This document shows positions 7,903 to 16,297 of a stretch of 64,000 nucleotides of DNA, piece after piece. Source of the stretch: Streptomyces xanthophaeus (lineage in GTDB: Bacteria; Actinomycetota; Actinomycetes; Streptomycetales; Streptomycetaceae); NCBI RefSeq assembly GCF_030440515.1, contig NZ_CP076543.1, positions 4,747,501 to 4,811,500 of the forward strand. Direction: 5' to 3'. Within the stretch, counting starts at the first letter, position 1; each line of letters begins with the position of its first letter. A program made the position numbers and the translations under genes. The notes under the pieces were generated by a model, which was given only the letters and a program-made list of their open reading frames with translations, was not told the origin of the DNA and did not search any database.

Positions 7903-10440
7903 GTGGCGGGCGAGTCCCCCGACAAGTCGGTAGATGAAGGAGCGCCGGGGGCGGCGGAGTCGTCCGCGGAGCGTGATCCGAGGCTGTCGGTGTTCCGGCC
8001 GCGGGATCCCGAGAGCGGCGGGGCCGCGGCTGCCGCCGGTGCGGGTGCCGGTGCCGGTGTCGACGTCGATGTCCAGGCCGAAGCCGAAGCCGAAGCCGGG
8101 GGCGACTCCGAAGCCGACTCCGGAGCCGAGTCCGAGTCCGAGGCCGGAGCCGGCGCGCGGGACCCGCTGCGGGATGCGGTGGCGGCGTGGGTCGCCTCTG
8201 CCGACGACGCCGACGATGACGCCGACGACGGCGAGGCCGCTGCGGGTGAAGCCGAAGATTCCGCTTCGGTGGACGACGAGGCGGGCACGGGCGAGCCCGG
8301 CGCCGCCGGGCCCGGCACGCCGGATGCCCGTACCGAGGCGCAGGACTCCGATTCCGGTTCCCGTTCGGATTCCGCTTCTGATGGCTCCGCTGCCCCCGCT
8401 CCGGCCGCCGAGGTGAAGCCCGCTGCCGAGGAGCCGAAGGCCGAGGAGCCCGCGGACAGCGAGCGCACCGCCGTCTTCCGGGCCTTCAAGCCCGCCGAGG
8501 CGAAGCCTGTGGCGGAGCGGCCGAAGGCCGAAGGCCCTGCGGACAGCGAGCGCACCGCCGTGTTCCGCGCCTTCAAGAGCGATTCCGCTTCGGCTCCCGC
8601 CGAGGAGCGGCCGAAGCCCGCGGCCGAGAAGCCGAAGGTCGAAGAGCCCGCGGACAGCGAGCGCACCGCGGTGTTCCGCGCCGTGAAGCCCGCTTCCGCT
8701 TCGGCCCCCGACACCGAGGCGAAGCCGGCCGCGGCGGCCGAGAAGCCCGTGGACAGCGAGCGCACCGCCGTCTTCCGTGTCCCGAAGGCGGACGCCGCGG
8801 CCGCAGCCGCGGCGGAGGCCCCGAAGCCTGCCCCTGCCAAGCCCGCCCCCGCCAGGCCGAACCTGGCCAAGCCGGCCGAGGCCAGGCTCGCCGCCAAGCC
8901 CGCCGAGGCCGAGCCCGCCGGTGCCGAGCCGGCCCCCGCCAAGCCCGCCGAGCCCGCCAAGCCCGCCGAGGCCCGGCCCGCGGCCGGGTCGCCCAAGGGC
9001 AGCACCTTCGTGCCGCTGCGTCCGGAAGGCGGCGCGACCCCGCCCGCGCCCGCGAAGACGCCCGCGCCGGCCGGGCAGCGGCCGAAGGTTCCGGTTCCGC
9101 CCGCCGCCGCGCGGTTCGACCACTCCGAGCGGACCACGCAGCAGCCGCTGCCGCCCAAGCCGCCGCTCGACATGCTGGCGGACCTCACGAACAACCCGCC
9201 CCCGCCGCCGAGCCCGATGCGGACCGCCATCCGGCGGGTCAAGATCTACGCCCCGCTCGTCGCGCTCCTGTTGGTCATCCTGGCCGTCGTGCAGCTGGTG
9301 CGCCCGCTGCCCGAGCCGAAGCTCGTCATGACCGGGAAGTCCTCGTACACCTTCGAGGGCACCAAGCCCCAGCTGCCGTGGCCCACCGAGGGGCAGGCGT
9401 ACATGGCGGCCGCCGGTCTCGGCACGCTCGGCCAGTCCGGCGAGCAGAAGCCCGTGCCGATCGCGAGCGTCACCAAGTCGATGACGGCGTACATCATCCT
9501 GCGCGACCACCCCATCAAGAAGGGTGATCAGGGCCAGATGATCGACGTCGACAAGACGGCCGAGACCGAGGGCAAGAAGAACAACTCGACCGACAACGAG
9601 TCCACCCTCGACACGGTCAAGGAGGGCGACAAGATCTCGGAGTACGACGCGATCGCCGCCCTCATGATCCCGTCGGCCAACAACATCGCGCGGCTGCTCG
9701 CGCGCTGGGACTCCGGGTCGCAGGAGGCGTTCGTCAAGAAGATGAACGACACCGCCAAGGAACTCGGCATGACCAACACGACGTACACGGACCCCTCGGG
9801 TCTGGACGCGACCACGGTCAGCACCGCCGAGGACCAGGTGAAGCTGGGCCTGAAGCTGGTCGAGATCGAGACGCTGCTCGACATCACCAAGAAGCCCAAC
9901 TGGGTCGACCCGTCCGGCAAGAACTGGCGGAACTGGAACGGCCTCACCGGACCCACCGGCGCGCTCGGCATCAAGACCGGTACCACGACCAAGGCGGGCG
10001 GAAACCTGCTCTTCGCCGCCCAGAAGAAGGTCGGCAACACCAACCAGCTGATCGTCGGAGCCGTCCTCGGCCAGCACAAGCCGGCGATCATCGACACCGT
10101 GCTCGCCGCGAGCAAGGAACTGATGCTCGCCACCCAGAAGGCACTCGACGGCGCGACCGTCGTGAAGAAGGGTGAGGTCGTGGGCTACGTCGACGACGGT
10201 CTCGGCGGCCGGACGCCCGTCGTGGCCACCGCCGACGTGCAGGCCGTCGGCTGGGCCTCGCTCACCGTCGACGTCAAGCTCGCGGACGGCGGCGCGACGA
10301 TGCCGCAGACGGCGAAGGCCGGGACCGAGGTCGGTGTGCTGACCGTCGGCGAGGGCGCGAGCCAGGTGAAGGTGCCGGTGGCGCTGAAGAGCGACCTCGC
10401 GGCGCCGGGCATCGGCAGCAAGCTGACGCGCGTCGGCTGA
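7903..10440 (+). CDS. Membrane-anchored D-alanyl-D-alanine carboxypeptidase (S11)
   Basis: 845 residues. The C-terminal half is a class S11 penicillin-binding protein: SVTK (Ser522, Lys525), SAN (Ser591) and KTGTT (Lys691), followed by a beta-rich C-terminal part. It trims D-Ala from peptidoglycan stem peptides outside the membrane. A single transmembrane segment lies at about 449-470. The 445 residues before it are an Ala/Glu/Pro/Lys low-complexity cytoplasmic arm containing four copies of DSERTAVFR starting at residues 185, 214, 251 and 284, and a later DHSERTTQQP. The GTG at 7903 has GGAGGAGGA immediately upstream. S11 enzymes are usually near 400 residues, so the arm roughly doubles this one. 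A strong hairpin follows the stop. Confidence 0.88.
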   Translation: MAGESPDKSVDEGAPGAAESSAERDPRLSVFRPRDPESGGAAAAAGAGAGAGVDVDVQAEAEAEAGGDSEADSGAESESEAGAGARDPLRDAVAAWVASADDADDDADDGEAAAGEAEDSASVDDEAGTGEPGAAGPGTPDARTEAQDSDSGSRSDSASDGSAAPAPAAEVKPAAEEPKAEEPADSERTAVFRAFKPAEAKPVAERPKAEGPADSERTAVFRAFKSDSASAPAEERPKPAAEKPKVEEPADSERTAVFRAVKPASASAPDTEAKPAAAAEKPVDSERTAVFRVPKADAAAAAAAEAPKPAPAKPAPARPNLAKPAEARLAAKPAEAEPAGAEPAPAKPAEPAKPAEARPAAGSPKGSTFVPLRPEGGATPPAPAKTPAPAGQRPKVPVPPAAARFDHSERTTQQPLPPKPPLDMLADLTNNPPPPPSPMRTAIRRVKIYAPLVALLLVILAVVQLVRPLPEPKLVMTGKSSYTFEGTKPQLPWPTEGQAYMAAAGLGTLGQSGEQKPVPIASVTKSMTAYIILRDHPIKKGDQGQMIDVDKTAETEGKKNNSTDNESTLDTVKEGDKISEYDAIAALMIPSANNIARLLARWDSGSQEAFVKKMNDTAKELGMTNTTYTDPSGLDATTVSTAEDQVKLGLKLVEIETLLDITKKPNWVDPSGKNWRNWNGLTGPTGALGIKTGTTTKAGGNLLFAAQKKVGNTNQLIVGAVLGQHKPAIIDTVLAASKELMLATQKALDGATVVKKGEVVGYVDDGLGGRTPVVATADVQAVGWASLTVDVKLADGGATMPQTAKAGTEVGVLTVGEGASQVKVPVALKSDLAAPGIGSKLTRVG

Positions 10441-10460
10441 CATCCGGTGAGAGCGTGGAT

Positions 10461-10490
10461 CCGGCGCCCCGGGCAACCCCGGGGCGCCGG
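10461..10490 (+). terminator. Perfect 13-bp hairpin after carboxypeptidase gene
   Basis: Arms 10461-10473 and 10478-10490 pair perfectly around CAAC, 20 bases after the stop of the carboxypeptidase gene and before the next GTG start. Confidence 0.7.
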
Positions 10491-10544
10491 GCCGCGTCTA
10501 GGCCCCCGGGAAGTTCGTGTACTCATGGGTTGGGGAGTGCGGCA

Positions 10545-12500
10545 GTGACCACCGCTGAGCAGCAGGGCCGGCGCCAGGAGGCCATCCCGTCGGCCGACGG
10601 CGCTGCTTCCGGGGTGTCCGCGACCGCCGCGGCCGCAGCGACGGCCACGCCCCCCGCGACCGCCGGGTCCGCCGCCTCCGCGCCACCTTCCGTGCCCGCA
10701 GGCATACGGCCGCCCCGCGGCCCGCTGGGTGCCGTTCTCGACGGGGCCCGGCGCCGTCCGGTGGCCGTCGCCACCGTCCTCGCCGGGCTGCTGCACGTCG
10801 TCTGGTTCTTCAGCTTCGCCAACAGCGGCGGCGACCTGGCCGCGCAGGACGCCTGGGCCGAGTTCGTCGGCCGCCATCCCGACTCGGCGTACAACCTCGC
10901 CTGGTACGGCGGCATGCACCCCGTCTCGTACAGCGTGGTCTCGCCGTACCTGATGCACATGCTCGGCGTCCGGACCACGATGATGATCGCCGGCACCGTC
11001 TCGGCGGGGCTGCTCGCGCTGATCCTGACCCGCTGCCGCGGGGCCGTGCGCGAGCCCCTGTGGCCCGCCCTGGCCGGGGTCTACGGGCTGCTCTGCAATG
11101 CCCTCTCGGGCCGTGTCACCTTCGGCCTCGGCGTGATGTTCGCGCTCGGCGCGGTCGCCGCCGTCTTCTGCTGGCCCCGCAAATGGGCGGAGCGGCGCTG
11201 GGCCAAGGCCGCGGTGGCGGCCCCGCTGGCCGGTCTCGCGACCGCCGCCAGCCCCGTCGCCGGGCTCTTCCTCGGGGTGATCGCGGCCGCCCTGTTCCTG
11301 AGCGGGCGGCGCCCGGGCGCGTACGCGCTGGGGCTGGCCCCGGTGGCCGTGGTGGGGCTGTCGGCGTGGCTGTTCCCGTTCTCCGGGACGCAGCCGATGA
11401 AGATCGGCTCGGCGGGGCTGCCGTTCGTGTTCGGGCTGCTGATCCTGTTCCTCGTACCGAGGCGGTGGAAGACCGTCCGGATCGCCTCGGCCGTCTACGC
11501 CCTCGGCGTCTTCCTCACCTGGGTGATCGACTCCCAGGTCGGTTCGAACGTCACCCGCATGGTGATGGTGTTCGGCGGGGCCGCGCTGCTCGCGGCCCTC
11601 CCGTACGAGCTCCCGCGCTCGCGGCGCTGGTACGCGGTCCTGCTGGCCTTCGTCGGGATCAACGCCTGGATCACCACCAACAGCGTCACCGACATCGTCC
11701 GCACCACCCCGCTGGCCGCGTGGAGCCGGGAGCTGGCCCCGCTCGTCGACCAGCTGCAGAAGGCGGGCGCCGACCGCGGCCGGGTCGAGGTGGTCCCGGC
11801 CAGCAGCCACCGCGAGTCCTCCGCCTTCCCCTCGTACGTGAACCTCGCGCGCGGCTGGAACCGGCAGGCCGACCTGGAGCGCAACCCGCTCTTCTACGAC
11901 GACACCCTCACCGCCGACAGCTACCGGGCCTGGCTGGAGCGCTGGGCCGTGCACTACGTGGTGCTGCCCGCCGACAAGCCCGACTCGGGCGGGGAGGACG
12001 AGGCGAAGCTGGTGCGTGGCGGGCTCCCGTACCTCCAGCAGGTGTGGGGCGACGCGAACTGGCAGCTCTTCAAGGTCCACGAGCCCACCGACCTGGTGGC
12101 CGGACCGGCGACCGTGGTGCGGGCGAGCGCCGACCAGCTGGTCGTCGACGTGAAGCAGCCCGGACGGGTGCTGGTGCGGATCCCGCACTCGCCGTGGCTG
12201 GGGCTCGTGGACGCGGCGGGCAGGCCCGTACCGCCCCCGCAGGAGACCTTCGCCTCGAAGGCGCGGGGCGGGAGCGGGGAGGGCGGCGCGCTGCGCAAGC
12301 AGTACGCGAACACGGCGGGATGCCTCTTCAAGGCCGCTCCGGACGAGACCGGGGACGTGTGGACGGAGCTGCTGGCGCCGGCGCCGGGAGAGTACCGGGT
12401 GGCGGCGAAGTACCAGCTGCCCCGGGGGACGCCCTGCCCGGAGGACCTGGTGCACCAGACGCTGGGCCAGCCGAAGCGTCCGGCTCCGCCGCGTCCCTGA
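10545..12500 (+). CDS. Polytopic membrane protein with C-terminal extracytoplasmic domain
   Basis: 651 residues. An Ala-rich 60-residue N terminus is followed by about ten hydrophobic segments up to residue 400 and then a soluble domain of about 250 residues. The first long loop carries GGDLAAQDAWAEF, and a similar acidic first loop is seen in GT-C membrane glycosyltransferases; no Pfam-specific motif settles this. A cell-envelope glycan or polymer role is possible, given the carboxypeptidase upstream, but this is only an inference. The GTG at 10545 has GGGGAG seven bases upstream and gives a credible cytoplasmic N terminus; the in-frame ORF begins further left without a ribosome binding site. 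Confidence 0.6.
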   Translation: MTTAEQQGRRQEAIPSADGAASGVSATAAAAATATPPATAGSAASAPPSVPAGIRPPRGPLGAVLDGARRRPVAVATVLAGLLHVVWFFSFANSGGDLAAQDAWAEFVGRHPDSAYNLAWYGGMHPVSYSVVSPYLMHMLGVRTTMMIAGTVSAGLLALILTRCRGAVREPLWPALAGVYGLLCNALSGRVTFGLGVMFALGAVAAVFCWPRKWAERRWAKAAVAAPLAGLATAASPVAGLFLGVIAAALFLSGRRPGAYALGLAPVAVVGLSAWLFPFSGTQPMKIGSAGLPFVFGLLILFLVPRRWKTVRIASAVYALGVFLTWVIDSQVGSNVTRMVMVFGGAALLAALPYELPRSRRWYAVLLAFVGINAWITTNSVTDIVRTTPLAAWSRELAPLVDQLQKAGADRGRVEVVPASSHRESSAFPSYVNLARGWNRQADLERNPLFYDDTLTADSYRAWLERWAVHYVVLPADKPDSGGEDEAKLVRGGLPYLQQVWGDANWQLFKVHEPTDLVAGPATVVRASADQLVVDVKQPGRVLVRIPHSPWLGLVDAAGRPVPPPQETFASKARGGSGEGGALRKQYANTAGCLFKAAPDETGDVWTELLAPAPGEYRVAAKYQLPRGTPCPEDLVHQTLGQPKRPAPPRP

Positions 12501-12612
12501 TCGAGGCTCTTGATCGGAATTCTTTGCACATCGGTCCGGGTGCGTTGGTCCGCATATGTGCATACGATCCCAGTAGTCCGATTGGGTGCTTCCCGAAGGA
12601 GTTGACGACGGG

Positions 12613-12816
12613 ATGAACAAAGAGCAGAAGCGGGATGTCCGGGCGGCCATCGCGAAGGCGCAGGAGCAGGCACAGCCGCCGCGCGCTCCGGGACACGGCT
12701 TCAGTGGTCCGGTACGGAGCAAGGTCAAGGGCGGAACGCACACGAAGGCCGCGCTCAAGCGGGCCGGCACTCCGCAGGGCGACCGTATCGGCGAACGCAG
12801 CAGTGGCCTGAGCTGA
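12613..12816 (+). CDS. Small basic hypothetical protein
   Basis: 67 residues, rich in Lys, Arg, Gln and Gly (MNKEQKRDVRAAIAKAQEQA, then PVRSKVKGGTHTKAALKR), with no hydrophobic segment. It resembles the many small disordered, probably nucleic-acid-associated proteins of Streptomyces, but I do not recognise a family. AAGGAG lies 12 bases before the ATG; no better start exists. A hairpin at 12829-12856 ends the unit. Confidence 0.55.
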   Translation: MNKEQKRDVRAAIAKAQEQAQPPRAPGHGFSGPVRSKVKGGTHTKAALKRAGTPQGDRIGERSSGLS

Positions 12817-12828
12817 CCGTGATGGCAC

Positions 12829-12856
12829 AGCCCTTCCGGCCAGGGCCGGGAGGGCT
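12829..12856 (+). terminator. GC hairpin after small basic protein gene
   Basis: AGCCCTTCCGGC pairs with GCCGGGAGGGCT with one wobble pair, starting 12 bases after the stop. No U-run. Confidence 0.55.
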
Positions 12857-12977
12857 TCGTGCGCCTCGATGCCGCTGCGGGGCGCGATGCGGACCGAGTC
12901 GACGCGATTCGGCCTGAGCCGGTGCGATCCGGCCGGATCCCGCCGCTCACCCGCCGGGGCTCGCGCATTACCGTGAC

Positions 12978-14330
12978 GTGACCATGAACGACACGCAGCG
13001 CGACGAGCGGCTGCGGCCGCGCCCGCGGCTGCCTGCCTGGACCTCGACCCTGACCTGGAAGGCCACGGTCTTCATCACCCTCATGTGCTGCGGACTCGCG
13101 GCACTGCTGGGCTGCCTCGTGCACGGCGCCATGACCCGCCAGACCGTGGGCACGGCCCGCGAGAAGGCGCTGACCCGGCTGGAACGGACCTTCGAGGCCT
13201 ACGAGACCGGCGCGCGCATGCCGCGCGGCGAGGGCATCGACCCGTCGGGCCTGCCCCCGGAGCTGCGCGCCCTGGCCGTCGGCGGCAAGCGCGGCACGGC
13301 CGTCGGCAGGTACCGGGGCAGGCCCGTGATGTGGGCAGCCGGGCCTGCAGCCCACGGCCGCGCGCTGGCCGTCTCCGTGGACTTCCGCGCGAGTGAGCGG
13401 ACCATCGCCGAACTGGACCGGGCCATCCTCGGCTCCTCGGGGCTCGCCATCGCGGGCACCCTCCTCATCGGCGCGTTCGTCGTCACCCGCATCACCCGGC
13501 GGCTGCACCTGACCGCGCAGGTGGCCCGCCGGATCAGCGCCGGCGACCTCGACGCGCGCGTCGAGGACAGCACGCGCAGCAAGGACGAGGTGGCGGCGGT
13601 CTCCCGGGCCCTGGACACCATGGCCTCGTCGCTGCAGTGCAAGCTCGAAGCGGAACAGCGGTTCACGGCGGATGTCGCCCACGAGCTGCGCACCCCGCTG
13701 ACCGGCCTGAACGCGGCCGCCGAGCTCCTGCCGCCGGGCCGCCCGGCCGAGCTCGTACGGGACCGGGTGCGGGCCATGCGCTCGCTGACCGAGGACCTTC
13801 TGGAGATCTCCCGGCTGGAGACACGCAGCGAGCGCCTGGAAGTGGACTCGCACGACCTGGCCGAACTGGCGGCGCGCACGATCCGCGCCTCGGGCACCGA
13901 CACGGCCCTGGAGGTGCGCGGCCCGCGCGGACCCCTGCGGGTGGAGACGGACCGGCGGCGCCTGGAGCGAATCCTCGGCAATCTCGTGGCCAACGCGCAC
14001 CGCCACGGCGCGGCCCCGGTCACGCTCACGGTCGACGGCCGGACCCTGAGCGTGACGGACTCGGGCCCCGGTTATCCGGAGTACCTGCTGACCACCGGCC
14101 CGCAGCGGTTCCGTACGGAGGGCACGAACAAGGGCCACGGGCTGGGCCTGACCATCGCCGCCGGCCAGGCCCGGGTCCTCGGCGCCACCCTCACCTTCCG
14201 CAACCGGGAGGCGGGCGGCGCCGAGGCCCGCGTCACGCTTCCAGGGCCCGCAGTACCGGGAGCAACTGCGTTTCCTCGCCGTCGAGATGAGCTTCCAGCT
14301 CCCGGCTCATCCGCTCCACCCGTTCGCTGA
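12978..14330 (+). CDS. Orphan sensor histidine kinase
   Basis: 450 residues. The first membrane segment is near 27-51 (TLTWKATVFITLMCCGLAAL), then about 100 extracytoplasmic residues, a second segment near 152-175, and a HAMP domain. The phosphoacceptor is in FTADVAHELRTPL (His235). N box NLVANAHRHG, G1 VTDSGPGYP and G2 GHGLGLTIA complete the ATPase domain. It resembles the kinase at 42110 in plan and length, so the two may be paralogues, but no response regulator lies beside this one. Start codons GTG 12978 and ATG 12984 are both possible. The last 98 bases overlap the convergent deazaflavin/hemerythrin gene, adding about 30 residues beyond the usual kinase end. Confidence 0.88.
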   Translation: MTMNDTQRDERLRPRPRLPAWTSTLTWKATVFITLMCCGLAALLGCLVHGAMTRQTVGTAREKALTRLERTFEAYETGARMPRGEGIDPSGLPPELRALAVGGKRGTAVGRYRGRPVMWAAGPAAHGRALAVSVDFRASERTIAELDRAILGSSGLAIAGTLLIGAFVVTRITRRLHLTAQVARRISAGDLDARVEDSTRSKDEVAAVSRALDTMASSLQCKLEAEQRFTADVAHELRTPLTGLNAAAELLPPGRPAELVRDRVRAMRSLTEDLLEISRLETRSERLEVDSHDLAELAARTIRASGTDTALEVRGPRGPLRVETDRRRLERILGNLVANAHRHGAAPVTLTVDGRTLSVTDSGPGYPEYLLTTGPQRFRTEGTNKGHGLGLTIAAGQARVLGATLTFRNREAGGAEARVTLPGPAVPGATAFPRRRDELPAPGSSAPPVR

Positions 14331-15075
14331 ATCCGGCGCCGGGCTCGTCCAGGGCCCGTACCAACTCCTCCTGGAGCCGCGCGACGGCGCGGTGCTCGGA
14401 GTCGATCCGGCGGAAGAACTCCCGCATGTGCGGATGCTGTTGCTCCAGGTACGGGAAGAGGCCGGCGTCCTCGCTCCGGTGGTGGAACTCCAGCGAATGG
14501 CAGAACGCGAGGCAGTGCTGGCGCAGTTGCAGCCCCAGCGAGGCCGCCCCGGAGCCCTGCGGCTCCTCGCGCGCGAGCTCCCGTACGAGGGCCAGCTGCG
14601 CCCGCAGCCAGCCGTGCACGTCGAGCAGTTTCCCGGCGATCCCGCCCTCCCGGGCCGGGACCTCGTGCGTGCGCTGGAGCGCGACGACGGGGAGCACCCG
14701 CCGGGTCCGCTCCTGGTACTCCCCGTACCCGGGCTCCGCGCGGACGATCCGCGCGAACAGCTCGTCCCGCCGCGCCCCTTGGGCGGGGACGGCGACGGCC
14801 TCGTACGTCTCGGTCCCGGTCTCCACCTCCACGAGGGGCCGCGCGAGCAGATTGTGGTACCAGGCGGGATGCCGGTCGGCCCCGGCGGCGGAGGCGACGA
14901 CGAGCAGCTCCCCGCCGGCGCCCTCGCGGGCGAACCCGAGGGGGACGGTGTGCGGCTTCCCGGACCTGGCGCCGGTGGTGGTGAGCAGGATCAGCTCGGA
15001 ACCTTCGAAGGGCCCGCCGACCTGGCCGGCGTTCGCCCTGAACTCTTCGATGACGGTGTGATTGAACGATGACAC
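14233..15075 (-). CDS. Deazaflavin-dependent nitroreductase (DDN)-hemerythrin fusion
   Basis: 280 residues in two parts. Residues 1-130 match the DDN/pyridoxamine-oxidase-like split-barrel family, which uses F420: NHTVIEEFRANAGQVGGPF, LLTTTGARSGKPHTVPLGF and HPAWYHNLLARP. Residues 140-280 are a hemerythrin HHE domain with metal-binding His/Glu patterns HCLAFCHSLEFHHRSEDAGL, SEHRAVARLQEEL and HLDGEETQLLPVL. The fusion suggests F420-linked redox chemistry coupled to a di-iron oxygen or NO sensor. The reaction itself cannot be read from sequence. Its 3' end overlaps the end of the convergent sensor kinase gene by 98 bases. ATG 15075 is the family start. Confidence 0.88.
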   Translation of the reverse strand: MSSFNHTVIEEFRANAGQVGGPFEGSELILLTTTGARSGKPHTVPLGFAREGAGGELLVVASAAGADRHPAWYHNLLARPLVEVETGTETYEAVAVPAQGARRDELFARIVRAEPGYGEYQERTRRVLPVVALQRTHEVPAREGGIAGKLLDVHGWLRAQLALVRELAREEPQGSGAASLGLQLRQHCLAFCHSLEFHHRSEDAGLFPYLEQQHPHMREFFRRIDSEHRAVARLQEELVRALDEPGAGFSERVERMSRELEAHLDGEETQLLPVLRALEA

Positions 15076-15268
15076 GGAGTGTGGACTTCCTCACGGTGTG
15101 TGCGTGCGTGCGACGGCAGCGGAACAACCGAGGGAGATCACCCGTAGCCGGTGGCGTACATGCCCATGGCCCGGTCCTTCGACAACAGGTGCCTGCCCAA
15201 CCACCGCCCGGCCCACATCTCAGTAGGCGGCGTCACGCGACACATGCGCCATGTAACCACAACGCGAA

Positions 15269-15302
15269 GAGGCCCCGCGATCGATGTCGACCGCGGGGCC
15301 TC
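15269..15302 (-). terminator. tRNA-Arg terminator hairpin
   Basis: Perfect 11-bp arms (15269-15279 and 15292-15302) around a 12-base loop, starting six bases after the 3' end of the tRNA on the minus strand. Confidence 0.7.
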
Positions 15303-15307
15303 GTCCG

Positions 15308-15380
15308 TGCCCTCGGCAGGATTCGAACCTGCGACACCGGCTTTAGGAGAGCCGTGCTCTATCCCCTGAGCTACGAAGGC
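15308..15380 (-). tRNA. tRNA-Arg (anticodon CCT)
   Basis: 73 bases on the minus strand fold as a complete cloverleaf. The acceptor GCCTTCG pairs with CGAGGGC with one T-G pair. The D arm is GCTC...GAGC, the anticodon stem CGGCT/AGCCG encloses loop CTCCTAA (anticodon CCT, reading AGG), and the T arm GCAGG/CCTGC encloses TTCGAAT. Discriminator A; CCA is not encoded. A terminator hairpin follows directly. tRNA-Arg genes are common integration sites, but no integrase or repeated 3' end was seen. Confidence 0.95.
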
Positions 15381-15526
15381 GGGGTTCTGCCGGCAAACAT
15401 GTCCGAAGGTCTGCCGAGGTGGCGGACCGTGCAGGCGTGTCTGGCGACAGGCGTGGTGGCAGCCGGTGAGGGCGTAGCCACCGCGGTCAGTGTAGCGGGT
15501 GGTGCATGATCCGTAGGAGGAGATAC

Positions 15527-15604
15527 GTGGTCACGGCCTCAGGCCGCGTCGGCTCCGCAGGCAGGAACCCACTCGTGGGTCCGGGGTTCGGGAGTGGGGG
15601 GTGA
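15527..15604 (+). CDS. Possible 25-residue ORF upstream of CdiI-like gene
   Basis: A GTG at 15527 is preceded by GGAGGAG at good spacing and opens a 25-codon frame (VVTASGRVGSAGRNPLVGPG, then FGSGG, stop TGA) that ends four bases before the GTG start of the next gene. The ribosome binding site is better than that of the gene it precedes. It could be a leader peptide, a small coupled protein, or the first codons of a decayed gene. No family is recognised. Confidence 0.25.
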   Translation: MVTASGRVGSAGRNPLVGPGFGSGG

Positions 15605-15608
15605 ACAG

Positions 15609-16064
15609 GTGACACCGTCGAACGATCGTTTCCGTGAGCTGCGCGAGCTCCTGCGCTCCTATACGGTGACCGGCTACGCCTTCGATGACACCGAGGACAG
15701 CCGCGGAGTCGCGCTCAGCGCCTACCTCAGGCAAGCCGCGAACGATCCCGCTCGTGCGGCCGAGGCGGCGGCGGAGATCGACGATCTCCTCAAGACCGGC
15801 CTGTTCTCCGACGAGATCGCGGATGACGTCGACCTCTTGCCCCACATCCGCCCTCCCCGCGGGGGGACGGTGGAGGGTTGCCTCGCCGTGATCGGCGGAC
15901 ACCTCCGGCAGTTCCTCGCGGAGCCGGTGACGCTCCCTTCGTCGCCTCCTCGCACCGCATGGACGGCGACACTTGGGCTTTGCCTCCTCCTGCCCCGGGG
16001 TGTGCGGCTGCGTCAATGGCTGGCCGGGGTGCGGGAGACCGTTATCCGCCGGACGCAGGGCTGA
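15609..16064 (+). CDS. CdiI-like contact-dependent inhibition immunity protein
   Basis: About 151 residues. The segment FRELRELLRSYTVTGYAFDD to GGHLRQFL, with a regular AAEIDDLLKTGLFSDEIADD helix, has the layout of the CdiI_2 immunity family that protects against contact-dependent toxins. The last 35 residues (from TAWTATLGLCLLLPRG) change character and become hydrophobic and basic, which suggests a frameshifted or replaced C terminus. GTG 15609 follows a G-rich ribosome binding site; GTG 15594 is an alternative. No toxin gene is beside it; it sits next to tRNA-Arg, consistent with a leftover of an exchanged locus. Family call is moderate, decay is inference. Confidence 0.5.
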   Translation: MTPSNDRFRELRELLRSYTVTGYAFDDTEDSRGVALSAYLRQAANDPARAAEAAAEIDDLLKTGLFSDEIADDVDLLPHIRPPRGGTVEGCLAVIGGHLRQFLAEPVTLPSSPPRTAWTATLGLCLLLPRGVRLRQWLAGVRETVIRRTQG

Positions 16065-16089
16065 GTGGAGGGTGCGAAGGGGCGGGCGC

Positions 16090-16275
16090 TCAGCCCTGCC
16101 AGCTGTGGGCGGTGCGGAAGCCCGGGGTGCGTTCCAGGCGGCGCCAGCCTGCCCGGGGGCGGGGGACGGGGCGGGGTTCTGCGACGGCGGCGGCGCGGGC
16201 CAGGAGGACCGCGGTGATCGCCGCCAGTTCCTCGGGGGCCGCGTCGCCCTTCTCTATGCGCAGCAGGGTGTTCAT
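16090..16275 (-). CDS. Acyl-CoA carboxylase epsilon subunit
   Basis: 61 residues with the epsilon-subunit pattern: LLRIEKGDAAPEELAAITAV near the start, an Ala/Arg middle, and the C-terminal Trp-containing block RAGWRRLERTPGFRTAHSWQ. In Streptomyces, AccE and PccE bind the beta subunit and raise activity of the malonyl- or methylmalonyl-CoA-forming carboxylase. It starts 22 bases after the beta-subunit gene ends on the same strand, so the two form an operon. Confidence 0.9.
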   Translation of the reverse strand: MNTLLRIEKGDAAPEELAAITAVLLARAAAVAEPRPVPRPRAGWRRLERTPGFRTAHSWQG

Positions 16276-16297
16276 ACGGGTCAGCTCTCCTTCGCGG

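Noticed and set aside
10185..14138. 1,317-residue open frame on the minus strand
   Set aside because: It runs antisense across three well-supported genes, has Gly/Arg/Ala-rich composition without motifs, and arises from high third-position GC.
15308..15380. Attachment site of an integrative element
   Set aside because: No integrase, no second copy of the tRNA 3' end within the window.
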